64,000 nt of DNA from Trachythela sp. YZ-2020 (Eukaryota > Cnidaria > Anthozoa > Malacalcyonacea > Clavulariidae). Shown one piece after another: positions 12,802 to 25,296 of this stretch (its first letter is position 1; each line of letters begins with the position of its first letter). The stretch is from contig JADLSH010000184.1 in NCBI GenBank assembly GCA_016169945.1, positions 1,240,001 through 1,304,000 on the forward strand, read 5' to 3'. A program made the translations under genes and the position numbers. The notes below the pieces were generated by a model, which saw nothing but the letters and a program-made list of their open reading frames with translations, was not told where the DNA came from and did not search any database.

Positions 12802-13823
12802 AGCTTAGGTGAAACTGTTGAAGGCGAATCGAAAGAGAATCTAACGATGAACAGTTTTGGTGAAATAGTCAATTCGCCAAAAGAAAGTCGCGAAATTTGG
12901 CAAACTGAACAATTCACTAGAAATTTTAACAATATAATTCACAATTTTGTAATCTTAATATGTAAAATATTTGTAATTATAACGACGTAGTTTTTCACAG
13001 TCACAATTGTAAATAGCAAATAGCAAGTTGGGATTTTATATAACCTAAAAGGAACGTAAGGATAAAGAACATTAATTTACAGTGTTTTTTCGTATGAAAT
13101 TCAGTAATCTCTATGAGAAATTAATTTTGATGTAATTATGTAATATATAGCACTCCAAGAGACACGGACAAATTCAGTCGTGAACGCCAAAGGCTAAATA
13201 AAAATGTTATGCTTCTATAATCACATATTTGAAGTGTAAACACTGTAGGAAAAGTCGACTAATTGTAAGTACATGAAAACTTAGAAAGGAAACTAGCCGA
13301 TAGATTTTAGATTTTTGCTTATGTACTTATATTTTCTTGTTATAAATTTCGGGCCTTCTTGACTGATATATTTGTGTCTACGGAGTGTATAATTTTTAGC
13401 AATAAATAATGCACTATGTGCCTTTTTAAAACCATGTGTGTGATTTGTACGATGTTTCATTTAAATAGATAACATAGGCGATCATTTAAACCCATGCGTC
13501 TTTCACCTCTGTGATTGGCGTTCAATTTCTACAATCTGCGCATGCAGTTGTCTGATTATAATGGCAACTTTTTTACCGACCTCTCCTAAAATCCATAAAC
13601 TCTGATTGGCTAAAAATACAACCAGGTTATCGATCCTCTGACAATCGGAAAGTATTTTCGAAAATGTTTGTCAACTGTTAGGCAAAAAATTTCTGTTTCT
13701 GGTCATACCTTTAATACTAAACTGTCACCAAATTTGTAGGTTTAATAGAGTTTAAGAGTACTTCGTTTGGCAAGGATACTGATGGACCGTATTTGCCAAA
13801 AAAACAAACGTTGACGCGCACAG

Positions 13824-14055
13824 TTAAGGCCGGGCTCCACTTGCACGTACGTACGCACAATTGCACGCACGTATGTGTTTATACTTTCGTGAAATTTGAT
13901 TGGTTAAAAACTTGACGGCCGCACAGAAAGTAGAATACAGTTCTACTGTCATACGTACAAAAAGTTAGCCGCGACGGTCAAGATTAGCGATCATTTTCGA
14001 GTCACAGAGCATGCGCAAAATCGGCCGCGCTGGCCGTACGTGCAAGTAAAGAAAC
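13824..14055. mobile_element. Foldback (MITE-like) element
   Basis: The left end contains CTTGCACGTACGTAC and the right end contains GTACGTGCAAG, an inverted pair about 200 bp apart. It starts after TTA, like the neighbouring element at 14111, but I cannot find a clean right boundary or target duplication. Confidence 0.45.
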
Positions 14056-14107
14056 CAGTCGCAAAGTTGATTGTTTGAAACAATCAGCGTGAAACTAGGC
14101 CCTGGAC

Positions 14108-14262
14108 TTAAGGCTCTTTTCCACTCATCGCATAACCAACTCGCAAACTCGCTGCGAGTTCTAGCATGTAATTAAAATAAACTGTCGAGCATTGTGATTG
14201 GATGAAAGTACTCGCAGCGAGCTTGAGAGTTGGTTTTTGCGATGAGTGGAAAAGAGCCTTTA
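14108..14262. mobile_element. PIF/Harbinger-type MITE with TTA target duplication
   Basis: A 149-bp element (14111-14259) begins AGGCTCTTTTCCACTCATCG and ends with its inverted complement CGATGAGTGGAAAAGAGCCT. TTA lies immediately outside both ends (14108-14110 and 14260-14262). Three-base TTA or TAA duplications are typical of PIF/Harbinger elements. It has no coding capacity. Confidence 0.85.
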
Positions 14263-14451
14263 GGCGCTTTTGAGACTAGATTGTACTTTAATCTGCGACT
14301 GTTCATCTTTAGATGCAAACGACGGTAGGCGGATATTAATTAACAGCTCTGATTACAGTACCGGGTTTATGTGCCTAGGTACAAATCTCCTATATTTAAA
14401 CTATGGCTGACTTGACACTTGACAGAATTCAATGATCAACACTCACAAAAA

Positions 14452-17400
14452 ATGTTCGAACCTACAACAAAATTGTTGGAAATAAATAAGAAATCTGGTT
14501 TAAATATACTTCACGAAGATTTTGCTAAATATCTTGACGATTGCGACCCGTTGAAAGAGTTCAGAAATGAATATTATCTGCCAAAGAACTCGGATATACC
14601 GTATGGTGAGTAAATGTCGCAATTAATCACACGTGGTATATATTTTGTTGCATTTGTAAACAGAGCATAAATTTATAGTAAAACATGTAAACAAATTTAA
14701 TGAATTGCAAAATTCAGTTATTTCAACCTATTTGCTGTATTCCCCCAAATTACGTGAAAATTGGCATGATTAATTGGTACCAAAACATTGGAGGAGTGAA
14801 GGGGGTGGGGGTCACGATTAACTGAATCTCTTTGTAAAAAATAACACAATGTTCAAACATGTACAATACTTGCACTAAATCCTAATATAAAAAACACACA
14901 TTTTTAGCTGATTTAACATTAGTCAAACCAAAGGAAACCTGTGTATATTTATGTGGACATTCATTGGGATTGCAACCAAAGACAACCAAGAAGTACATAG
15001 ATGACGAATTACAGAAGTGGGCTACAAAGTAAGTGCTTGTTATCATATATAACATGTTGATAAAGGAAATATGGAGTCTGCAGTCGTCATCACTTTGTCA
15101 TCATCATCACTTTGTCATCATCATCATCATCATCATCACCACCATCATCGTCATCACCTCCACCATCATCACCATCACTACTATCATCATCATCATCCCT
15201 ACCATCATTGTCACCACTATCACCATCATAAACAACCTCATCACAACCATCATCACCATCACTATTATCACCATCATCATCACTTTGTCATATCATCATC
15301 GTGCATCACCATTATCATCATCACCATCACTATTATCATCATCTCCATCATCACCACCATCACTACTATCACCATCATCATCTTCATCCCTACCATCATC
15401 GTCACCACTATCACCATCATAAACAACCTCATCACAACCACTACCATCATCATCACTTTGTCATCATCATTGTGCATCACCATCATCATCTTCACCATCA
15501 TCGTCATCACCTCCACTATCACCACCACCTTTATTGCCATCACTACTATCACCATCACCGTCATCCCTACCATCATCATCGCCACCATCATAAAAACAAC
15601 CTCATCAAAACCATCACCACCACTACCAGCATCACCACAACTATGAACTATCATCACCAACATCATCACCATCACCACTATCAGCACCACCATTATCACC
15701 TGCACCAGCATCATCACTATCATCGTCATCACTACCACCAAAACACTCGAATCTTTCCTGTCACCCTGATCCTAAAGTGTTTCTCTCCAGAGGTGTTTTA
15801 GGTCATGCTGACGTGGAAGATAAACCATGGTTGACAATTGATGAAACTGTAAATGGGTTGAGCGCTCAAATAGTTGGTCAGTATTTATGCTTGTGAAATG
15901 AAAATTTACTATTGCCATACATTATTCTCTTAACTACTCATTCAGTGTCCAGATCGATCGTAGCATGAGAGAAGAGAAAGAGTTAAACCAAGTTTTTTTA
16001 CTGTTAGGGGCAAAGAAGTTTGAAGTTGTAGTTATGAACGCACTAAGTGTGAATCTTCACATTTTAATGGTATGTAATGGTATGTAAACAAAGCTTTCGA
16101 TACGTATCGGCCCAGAAAAGCTTTGCACAATAATGACGTTGTCATAGCTAGACGTTGTGCTTTCAACAAACCAAAAGGCAAAACAAATATATTTACAGGG
16201 CTAAAAATAACGGCCGGTCAACGGACAATGACCGGTCAAAAATGCCTCTTGGCCGGCCGTGTTTTTGCCTCACCGGTCATTTTGACCGGTCACACTTTTT
16301 CTTCGACATCTCAGCTGAAATCTTGTCAGAGAAAGACTGTATATTTCATAACGTTGACTGTTTTACAACGTGATTTCTAACGTCTTGAGCGTTTAGAACA
16401 TGAAACAATAAAAGTGATATTTCTTGGAACAAATTTGTTATTATTTGTTTCATTATAAGTGTTTTAGTGTATGCGTATGCGTATTAAGTAATAAAATCAT
16501 ATATCGCTCATTAATAGTCAGATCTTTTTGAGTGTTTGTTGTATTTTACTCATTTTAAAAAACGTCAGCTGGTCAGAATCGAAACAGGGTTTGACCACAG
16601 AATAGATAATAGTCTATTATCTATTCTGTGGTTTGACCGAGCTAAAATCAAGTTAACCGGTGATTTTGTACGCGGGGCCCATCCTGCCGTTATTTTTAGC
16701 CCTGTTAAAGAAAGAAATATCAATATTAAGGACACGAATATATGCATACTCAACCTTTAGATTCCTTTCTACCGACCAACTCCTCAAAGACACAAGATTT
16801 TGATTGAAGGAAAAAGTTTTCCGTCAGATTATGTATGTTTAATATTTTATTGTTTATTCCGTTTATATCATTTTATCCTTTTCATGTCATCTTTATAAAA
16901 AGGTTAATATTTTATCAATTTAGTATGCAGTTGAATCGCAGATAAAGTTCCATGGCTTTGATCCTACCATTTCATTGATTGAAGTTCTTCCACGTGAGGC
17001 AAGTGTGAAAAATTGTAGCAGTTTAGTGCAGTATAGCTGAGCTGCACAGTAAATTATATTGAATTTTAATTTTTCTTTTCAGAATGAATCATGTTTACGT
17101 ACAGAGGATATTCTAAAAATTATCGACGAACAAGGAGATTCAATAGCTTTAATAATGTTTTCAGGTAACGTCAAGAATAGGGAATTTAGTTTAGTTTATT
17201 GTGCTGATCACTCTGAGGTGGACGGAAAGCCTTAACAGGTTTTGCAACCCAATTGACAAAGGTTCCGAGGGTTAATTAGTAAAGGTCAGTGTCTAAGGGT
17301 TAGTATTTAGCGAGGGAGGAAAACCGGAGTATCCTCGAAGCACAGGAGAGAATCAACCAATCTCAACTTACATGAGTTTATCAAGCACAGGGACGTTACC

Positions 17401-20400
17401 CAACCAAAGTAAATATCTGCCCTCGACCTGCTGTATAGCCGGCTTAACTCAGAGGTTAGGGGCAGCGCGCTAACCGCATAGAGGTACCTCTAACGTAGAG
17501 GTCCTGTCGGACTATATTCTACAATAGGTTGCTGTGATGGTTTGACCGTTTATGTCTGATTCACTTGCACACGACTGCTTTTAGGTGTTCAATATTATAC
17601 AGGACAACTTTTCGACATGAAAGCTATCACTGAAGCTGGTCATAAAAAGGTATATAATTTCATTGTCTATTAAATTCATTTTTCATCAAATATGTTGGGG
17701 ATGTTGGTGACGCAGATGCTATACATGTAATTTTCACCTCCGATACCCCGGATTCGATTCCTACAATGTGAGAAGAGAGGTTTTCTATGGATACTCCGGT
17801 AGAAACCGAAGGAAGAATCCTGCAGTAACACTGGAGTAATAAGGGATGACCCTTACTTGATCTATGGAGAAAACAGTAAAGAACAAATGAAACCGAACAA
17901 TCTGCTGAGTATACTTTTTCCATGCAGGGGCGGTGCGGAATAGGGGGTATATCCCCCTAGAAGTAGAAGTGGAGGTATGCCCCACCCCCCTACAAATAAG
18001 ACCAGAGTGGGAGAAACGTAATACGAAGATGTCAGATACTTCGCTGCCTGAAATTCGAAACGAGCAAAATGACCTGGTTTCTGTATGTCAAATCTTCCCC
18101 AGAACGCAGGGAATATCATTTTAGAGACTCCAGATTTCAACTATTCCCCCCAGAGTTTGTCTTTCCCCCCAACCAAACCAATTTTCCGCCGCCACTGACT
18201 TTTTCTGTAGGATTGTATTGTTGGTTTCGATTTGGCTCATGCCGTTGGTAATGTGGAATTATTACTTCACGACTGGGATGTTGATTTTGCATGCTGGTGT
18301 ACATATAAGGTATAAGAGTGTAACGTATCGTAAAAGATAATGCAACCCGCCGTTGATAAGATTCATCCGCTGTACTTTATCATTGTTATCATACATTCTG
18401 TTTTTTCTAGTATTTAAATGCTGGTCCAGGCGGAATAGCAGGAGTATTTGTTCATGAAAAACACGGACGAAGCTTCGAGTTACCCAGGTGAGGTATTGAA
18501 AACTGAAATCTTGGCAGATTACCAGTTACGGGGCCAGTAGGTTAAGTAAAATTCGCGGGCCTTGAGGATGATATTCTCACGCCGATAAATGGTGACACAT
18601 CTTTTAGTGATGTCCGGGCCATGTTCCGCCTAAATATTTGGAAATTTAAGGTCTCGGAAATGCTATTTCCCGCTTTCTGAGGCTGTTTTGCTGAAATAAT
18701 GTCAAAAAATAGTAATAATTCTAATGCATGAACTATATGCTAATTTTCACAAGGTTTTCTCCACCAATTTTTATCCAGTCGCAGTACTCGATGAGGTTTG
18801 ATTAAGTCCTAGGACTGGAAAAATTCATTTTCTCGCGAGTGGATCTAGACTAAATATTACGTTCTAATCCAAGGAAATTATAATTTAAGATTTGCAGGTT
18901 GGTGGGGTCATGACAAAACATCAAGGTTTCAAATGGAGCATAGTAAGTAGGGGCGTGGCATACTTTTGCAACCTCGTACCCATATAATTAGCTATTACAA
19001 TTCTTGACTATATTCTGTAGTTCAATGACTACATTTCTATATAAATATATATGAGCAGATACATGTACGCTTGGCGTACCTATTTTTTGTAGAGTCAGAA
19101 TGGGAGAAGGTGTTTGTAGATGAAATATTCGAACGAAAATTTTTATATACATTTTTAGACCTAGCTAGGAGCAGTTGCGAAAAATGCAACCTTAGGCCCT
19201 CTGGCAGGAATCGAACCTGCGGCCCTGCGATTCCGGTGCAGCGCTCTAACCAACTGAGTTACAGAGTCCAGTTGCTGAGCATTAACCGCAAGTTCGTGTA
19301 TATATATGGGAGAGATGCCAGTATATGGTATATGGGTAAATACTAAGAATTTTCTCGGCATCTCGTTCGTTGGGAATAATATATAGTTGATGGTGTTTGT
19401 GGATGGAATATTCGAACGAAAATTTATATACATTTTTAGACCTAGAGACCCATTTTTAGAGGAGCAGTTGCGAAAAATGCAACCTTGGCCCCTCTGGCAC
19501 GAATCTGCGGCCCTGCGATTGCAGTGCAGCGTTCTAACCAATCAGTTGGTATTATTCCCATCGAACCCACAATGAGGCAATCACATTTTAAGGCTAGCCA
19601 AACCTTCCTTGTTTTACGACTTTGTTTAGAATTCATCCCTCTTCCCGGAGCAACAGGATTTCAAATATCTAACCCACCAGTGTTTCAAACTGTGGCGTTG
19701 TTGTCGTCATTAAAGGTAAAATTACTAAAATATCTTAATACCAAACTAAACTATTTACAGTAACAAAACTAAACTATAAACTTGTGAATTTATAGTGAAC
19801 AGCTCTATCAGTTCTTTTTAAACCGTTCTCCCTATGGAGCTTCAGTAAGGGCCATCCCTTATTTAGTCCAGCAGTATTACTACAGAAGTATTACTACTTG
19901 AGTCAAACTGGCAGCACTCTTCTCACATGTGACTGAGGCGAAATTATGACCTGCCTATTGAAAGAATTATCAAATCTGTCGCAGAGGTTCACTCTGTTTC
20001 AATCAATCACTGTTTCACCATCACATCATCGTATAATCTGCTATGTGAAGCTGTTATAATTATCTACTATTCATCTTTCGCTTCTGTTTGATCGTTTTAA
20101 TATGTTTATTAATTAGTATTATATAATGTTTTATATGTTCTACATGCAGTATGAACTATAGTATTTGTTATAAAGGAAGGTGCCTTGCATGGGACTTATC
20201 GTCTCGTTCGCATCTTTCCTCTTGGGCCATTTATTATTTAATGTTGTACTGCATATTTTAATGCAAAGTCTTGGCTCAATAAAGTTGTTAAAACAAAACA
20301 AATAATGATTTCTGTTTCTTGTTTGGCTGTGTATACGAGAATATAATCCGTATAAATATGTACTTTTTAGGTCCATACAAGAGCAACTATGAGTTCTTTA

Positions 20401-22416
20401 CGAAAAAAGTCTCTTCTGTTGACAGGTATCGTGTTCAGTATGCCTTACTCAACAAAGAGCATATAGCAAAATATCGTAAATAGACCTAGTCAACTAAACC
20501 CTGGTTCACACTAGCAATCTTGTCGGCGATCATTCTCCTCCTGACGCATGTGAATGAGTGGACTCACAAACCAAAGTATGTGACCATTATGGGATCGGTT
20601 TTACAAAGGCACACGTTGATATATCTTTCGCTCGATCACATCAATGAGGAAGAGAAACGTCGCCGACAAAATCACTTGTGTGAACCAGGCTTAACGCACG
20701 TTTATGTATTTTCCACCCAACCAGCCTTTGAATAGCACTTAGCATAACAAAAATACCGCCCAGTCACGATTCACTTCAATGATCGGAATGTTCCATGCTA
20801 TGATTGCCATCCAACAGTCACACATTGTTCTCACTTAGTTTTTGGCATTCATGCAATGGTTATTATTTATTGGTTAACTCGCATACCAAGTTACCACTGT
20901 TCTGATATTGTAAGCATAGAATGCAGAAGGGCAACCAAGCATTTAGATTAATGTGAGTGCATTGGATGGCAACAGGCATAAACCTGCCTTAGCTGATTCG
21001 TATTTGTTTTGTTGCAGGCTACATGGAGTATTTACTGACTAGTATAACTGACAAAGATAGCGAAGGCTCGTCGCCAGGCGCATCCTTTATAAGTGTGATA
21101 ACACCACGTAACCCGGCCGACCGCGGTGCACAGTTATCGCTGATGTTTCCCTTCAACATTAATGAATTTTTCGTGGAACTTCAAAAGCGCGGAGTTGTCG
21201 TAAGTATCAAGTATGAGTAAAGTTAGTTTAGGTTTCCTCCTGTAGTAACACAGGACCACTAAGGGAATGTCCCTTACTGGACCTCTAGGAAGAACAGTTT
21301 AGAACTGATAGAGCTATCCAGTATAAATATAGTTGAGGTAATACTGTAAGGTTTCCTCCTTTAGTAACACCAGGCAATAAGGAATGCCCCTTGCTGGACC
21401 TCTAGGGCAGGATTATTCTAAGAAAATAATACGATTCCAGTAAATTATATTATTAAATCCAGGAATCTCAAACCAATAAAACATCTATCCATTTCCAGGT
21501 TCAATACAGGAAATCGTGAGTTAAGAAAGTAGCAATGACAATATGACATAATACAAAACATATGCCATCCTTACCAGGAAGAACTGTGTCTTACCAAAAT
21601 TATGTTCTGATGTGCGACCTCTGAAAGTAGTTAAAATCAGTTCTTAATATCCTCTCGCTTCATTAAGTAATTGAGTGGCTCATTTTTAACTTCGGTTCTT
21701 GTGACTAAATCAAAAACAACCCAAAACACTTAATAAATATAGTAAGATAAAATTTAAATTATAAAATAATGAAAATGTTATTCCTATGGAGCAAAAATGG
21801 TCCTATCTCAAGGTTAATATGCAGTTATTCCTTGTAAATTACTTGTTAACGTGTTGAATGGACTTATGGTCAATAGACAAAGTACAGTTTTGATCTTTTG
21901 TTTAAATTGGAAATAGAGATTATAAAAACAACTCCAGCAATTTCCATTTATAACTCCAGAGATATTTTTACAACTCCAAGAAGTGGTAGCAAACCAGCTT
22001 AGAATAATCCCTGCTCGGCTAGGGAGAACAGTTTAGAACTGATATGGAACTAACCTGCAATATGCAGTTGTCCGATTATAATTTTGCCTCATTATCTTAT
22101 GAGAAGAGTGCTAGCGCTTCCAGTTTGGCTCTATCAAACACCGCAGCCGCACGTTTTGTTTGGCAGTAATAAGAGATGGCCCTCACTGAACCTCTATCCA
22201 TCATGATTGGAAATTCATTTGTCAGTTATTATTTTATTGCTTAATTAAAATATTTTCTCTTGCATTTTTTTACCTTCAAAATAGGTCGACGAACGAAAGC
22301 CCAATGTAATCAGGGTTGCAGCTGTTCCTATCTATAATTCCTTCATGGATGTCTATAGATTCTACAAACATATTAAAGAATGCTACAATATTATATATTC
22401 TAAGCAATCACGGTGA
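14452..22416 (+). CDS. KYNU: Kynureninase (PLP-dependent kynurenine hydrolase)
   Basis: Fifteen exons join in phase: 14452-14605, 14908-15028, 15791-15876, 16008-16069, 16761-16832, 16924-16998, 17083-17164, 17585-17649, 18211-18309, 18411-18487, 18890-18942, 19630-19715, 20371-20425, 21018-21199, 22285-22416. The product is 466 aa, close to the roughly 465 aa of animal kynureninase. Family blocks read clearly: [61 protein letters not shown] (PLP lysine K272, last codon of exon 9), [14 protein letters not shown] and [11 protein letters not shown]. The enzyme cleaves kynurenine and 3-hydroxykynurenine to anthranilate or 3-hydroxyanthranilate plus alanine, in the cytosol, on the route from tryptophan to NAD. 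I start at ATG 14452 because an in-frame stop lies at 14413. Intron 6 uses a GC donor. The introns carry a trinucleotide microsatellite, SINEs and MITEs. Confidence 0.97.
15081..15745. repeat. CAT/CAC trinucleotide microsatellite in kynureninase intron 2
   Basis: About 660 bp of imperfect (ATC)n/(CAC)n in which a block of roughly 190-200 bp is itself repeated: CTTTGTCATCATCATC, TCCCTACCATCATCG and CATAAACAACCTCATC recur. It produces spurious His-rich and Met/Val-rich open frames on both strands. Confidence 0.95.
16196..16704. mobile_element. MITE with CAGGGCTAAAAATAAC ends, in kynureninase intron 4
   Basis: It begins CAGGGCTAAAAATAACGG and ends CCGTTATTTTTAGCCCTG, perfect inverted termini. 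The subterminal parts are full of ACCGGTCA words in both orientations. A 37-bp internal foldback with 17-bp arms sits at 16595-16631. It is related to the 400-bp element at 31076-31475. The target duplication is not clean here. The CAGGG termini suggest a hAT-like non-autonomous element (inference). Confidence 0.85.
16999..17082 (+). other. GC-AG intron of kynureninase (intron 6)
   Basis: Exon 6 ends CCACGTGAG and the intron begins GCAAGT; it ends TTTTCAG. Only the GC donor keeps the frame into exon 7 with a strong donor context (GAG|GCAAGT). The nearby GT (17005) lacks donor consensus and would add three codons. Confidence 0.8.
17200..17485. repeat. Dispersed repeat with ACCGGAGTA(T/C)CC core
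   Basis: Words such as GGGTTAGTATTTAG, GAAAACCGGAGTATCC, GAAGCACAGGAGAGAATC and CTCAACTTACATGAG recur in the opposite orientation at 30105-30295 and 58063-58230, and in this orientation at 52920-53095. It is one dispersed SINE-like family in intron 7. Confidence 0.65.
17690..18060. repeat. SINE-like sequence in kynureninase intron 8
   Basis: GATTCGATTCCTACAATGTG, close to a pol III B box, is followed by GAGAAGAGAGG and ACTCCGGTAGAAACC. This is the same order as the tRNA-related repeat at 32019-32200, so a diverged SINE is likely. A downstream run of CCCC-containing words is unexplained. Confidence 0.45.
19085..19541 (-). repeat. Dimer of a tRNA-related SINE
   Basis: Read on the minus strand, each monomer has a tRNA-like head with A-box-like TAACTCAGTTGG and, in the copy at 19190-19270, an intact B box GGTTCGATTCC inside a 5-bp T stem. 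It then has TTGCATTTTTCGCAACTG and a tail with TTCGTTCGAATATT. The second copy (19390-19541) has a damaged B box. Related copies occur at 31625-31790, 33895-34055, 36990-37190, 42286-42490 and 62085-62240. An anticodon arm with a mismatch and the attached tail argue against a working tRNA gene. Confidence 0.8.
19740..19965. repeat. Dispersed 114-bp repeat family, single copy
   Basis: The core words AGCTCTATCAGTTCT, AACCGTTCTCCCT, GGGCCATCCCTTA and TCTCACATGTGA are recognisable. The same unit is tandemly amplified at 37.98-38.66 and 55.96-56.88 kb, and single pieces occur at 21230-21420, 22025-22200, 34500-34690 and 46955-47040. Confidence 0.8.
20495..20694. mobile_element. MITE with TAA target duplication, kynureninase intron 13
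   Basis: A 194-bp element (20498-20691) has inverted ends of roughly 45 bp: ACCCTGGTTCACAC on the left and GTGTGAACCAGGCT on the right, with GTCGGCGA and TCGCCGAC inside. TAA flanks both ends (20495-20497, 20692-20694). This is PIF/Harbinger-like by target-site length. Confidence 0.8.
21230..21420. repeat. Dispersed 114-bp repeat, about two inverted-orientation units
   Basis: GGTTTCCTCCTGTAGTAACA, GGACCTCTAGG and TTTAGAACTGATAGAGC are the reverse complement of the unit that forms the arrays at 38 and 56 kb. A second, shorter unit begins at about 21350. A further fragment lies at 22025-22200. Confidence 0.8.
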
Positions 22417-25296
22417 CATAAAGGACCACAGGACCATTTATAGTATAATATTTTATAGTATATATTTCTTGTGGATTTCCCCGACATGATGATGTATATT
22501 TTATGTAGCGAATAGTTATCGGCTCTTCTCAATTAATTCATTTTGTAATGATGAGAAATGTAACAAAAAAACAAATCAAATAGCAATCGATATATTATGA
22601 GAAGATTCCATTTGGATATTAGGGTGCCGAGAAAACTGAAAGGGTTTACGGCTGGAATGCTGGATATGCAAATATAGTCACCTTCCATAAAAAAATATTA
22701 CATTATACTGTATATGGCCTATGCCTATGGGAACGTTTAACAAGAACAATATAGACAATACTTCAAACATCCCCTGGACAGATATTCCAGAATGATATTG
22801 ACGCATTTTAGACCATTTTATGGTTTTGCGCGCCGGTCCCTTTTATATTTGGGAAAGGTCACGTGAAGGTCGTCAAGATGGTGTTTCCTCTTAATTGAAT
22901 TAATATATCTTTTTGAATTAGCTGTCTTAAAAGTGTAACTAATTAAACAATATATCTCCCGTTGTTATTTCTCTGTAAATTTTAAATAATTTTTTGAATT
23001 CAATTTAGTAGTTTTGCCACAATTGATTTACTTATATTCGTACAATTCGAATTGAATATTATTTGGAAAACGTATTGTTCCAAGTGGAAGTTTTAATGGG
23101 ACTTTTCTAGAAAGCGAAATGTTTTAGAGTACAGAATATATACCATGTATATACTATAGCATATAAAATATATGCAATAAAACCTCGATTTTTTGTTGAA
23201 GATTGATTCATTTTACATCAAATAAGAAACTGGATAAACTATGGACTTTAATCCTTCTGGCTACCCACTCTAACTCGAAATATTTCAGATTGATTGGGCG
23301 AAAATTCTAGGTTCAATATGATGGTCAAATCGAATCGATTTTGAACTCGAATAAAGCCATTTAAGTGAGTATGTGTATGTTTATCAATATGTCTCAATTT
23401 TGTGAATTAGAGGTCAATTAGAACGGTAAAGTGTAAGTATTTTAAGGCATTTTTATCGGTGTTTAAGTGCTGGTTTTAGGCCTGATATAGGCAGATGGCG
23501 GCTCCTTTTTGTGAGTTAGTCTAGCGTGAAATGTTTAACATAGTATTCCATTTTTATGACAACAAGCTATGGAAATATAAGGCATAATTATTGTCTGTTT
23601 ACTTTGAAGCTTGCCTGCCGATAAATGGCCTGTCAATCGGCAACTACAGTATGTGTATAATTCAGTTCGGTAGGAACATTACGATATAAAGTCTAGTCTG
23701 ATGTTTATATTTCTCTCGTTTTGTATATATAAGGTAAAGTCTTATACTCTTATGGTGTATTTGTGTTGACATAAATTTGAAAAGTCATTTGTGTATATTT
23801 TCCATATGCCTCACATGAATGTGTATGAATAATTATACCAAAATATACTTGATTTAGTCATCCAGCTAGTTGTATTCAATGTCTAATAAGTTTAATGATA
23901 TTATAACTTTAATAAACTGGTATAATTTAATAGCTTAATAAATTTCTTGAAACCTGTTATGTTTTATATTAATCCCTAAATATATGTGAGTTACAGTTAC
24001 AACTCATTATAAATGCCCAGTCATTTCCCCATGACCAGTAATATCAACTGTTATTATACACACGAGCTCTGGATATGAGGTATTCTGTAGTCTGATTGGT
24101 TCTCTACTAGCAAGATATTAGCTCGTATCCTGCTAGTAGAGAAAAGTAGAAAAATGGCTGGCAGATTTGTACAATTAAAAGAAGAGGAAATTCAAGTTTC
24201 ACTTGAAAAAAGTAAATATCCAGATCCAGAGCTTGTGTATATAATAAAACATTTATTCTACTCACTCTCGTCGTATATGACTGATATACGACTCAAGTTT
24301 GTAGAATAACTGTTAAATATTAGACAGAATGCAATACCAAAGTAGGGTGCATGTATGAGGGAGCATTGTGGATTATTGAGTTAACAAGCGACATGGGTAG
24401 ATAGTCTGATTAACGGGGTGGCCGTAAGGTGGGGTTCCACTGTACTAGACATTTAAGATGTCAAAGGCAGTTAAGGTTTGTATACAGTGTGTCATTCCAT
24501 TTTGTCAGAAATTTTACTTGGGAGACTCTTTGATGTAAAAGCAATAACCAGACAGAATAATATAATAAAGTAGGGCACTGTTATGTCTAATGAATGTGGG
24601 GTTAGAACTTGGGTAAGTAATATTGGATGATGCCATTCCAAGTGGACAGACAGGCATGCTAATAATCTTCTCAACTACTAACCTCCAATCATCAGATATA
24701 AGATCATCAGATATACTACAGATAACCATGTAACTGGATCCTATTCTAACATATCACCCACCTGGACCGACTTGACCTTGTAGCTCAGTTAGACGTACAG
24801 CATTAGACTAGCAAACCAAATGTTGCGCACAGTGGAGGATACTTCGCGAAATATTGGTGGTGCGAACTTAGGTTGCCAACATATAACCACCCTTTTGTTG
24901 CTGCAAATCTCAGTTCTTAAAATCTTTTTGGCTAACATTTCATCATCATGTAAATTAATCAGTTAAATTATAGCCTATCAAGGTTTTCCTAGTTGTAAAA
25001 TTATTGATACAGCTTTGTTACACAGTTAATCAGCTATCATTCGAAGGATCTGATAAATTATTGGGGGAGGGGGGGTGGTCGCCCCTAGTGTCCGCCACTG
25101 GTTACGCATTCAATGGCCACTGTGATCAAGCACTTCTTTAGCTTGCCTAGTTTGTACTAACTAAACATGTAACAATATAAGAGTAAAGCAAAACATTCAA
25201 GACGACAATTTCTGAAGGTTTAAGACATTAATTCTACTCCTTTGTGTATTTTAGTCATTATAAATTGTGCTCAAATTGGTCGCAAGATACTTTTCC
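22417..25296. other. Intergenic stretch between kynureninase and the RhoGAP
   Basis: AT-rich, with no conserved exon seen apart from the small frame in the foldback at 24040-24310. AATAAA at about 23176 could serve kynureninase polyadenylation. A long G/C run lies near 25065-25085. Confidence 0.6.
24048..24310 (+). mobile_element. Foldback element carrying a truncated ORF head
   Basis: TATTATACACACGAGCTCTG near 24051 is matched by its inverse, CAGAGCTTGTGTATATAATA, near 24229. A second inverted pair, CTCTACTAGCA and TGCTAGTAGAG, lies inside it. Between them an ATG at 24154 opens a 51-codon frame starting MAGRFVQLKEEEIQVSLEKS, which ends at 24309 beyond the right inverted arm. An acidic N-terminus of this style resembles that of transposon-derived QRICH1/ZMYM-like proteins, but this is only a resemblance. 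It looks like a non-autonomous derivative that kept the start of an ORF. Confidence 0.5.

Noticed and set aside
15033..15801. Long His-rich and Met/Val-rich open frames on both strands
   Set aside because: They follow the ATC/CAC trinucleotide microsatellite and lie inside kynureninase intron 2; adjacent exons splice around them.
19190..19272. A minus-strand tRNA gene
   Set aside because: The T arm and boxes are good, but the acceptor stem pairs imperfectly, the anticodon stem has a mismatch, position 33 is not T, and the sequence continues into a SINE tail with other copies nearby.
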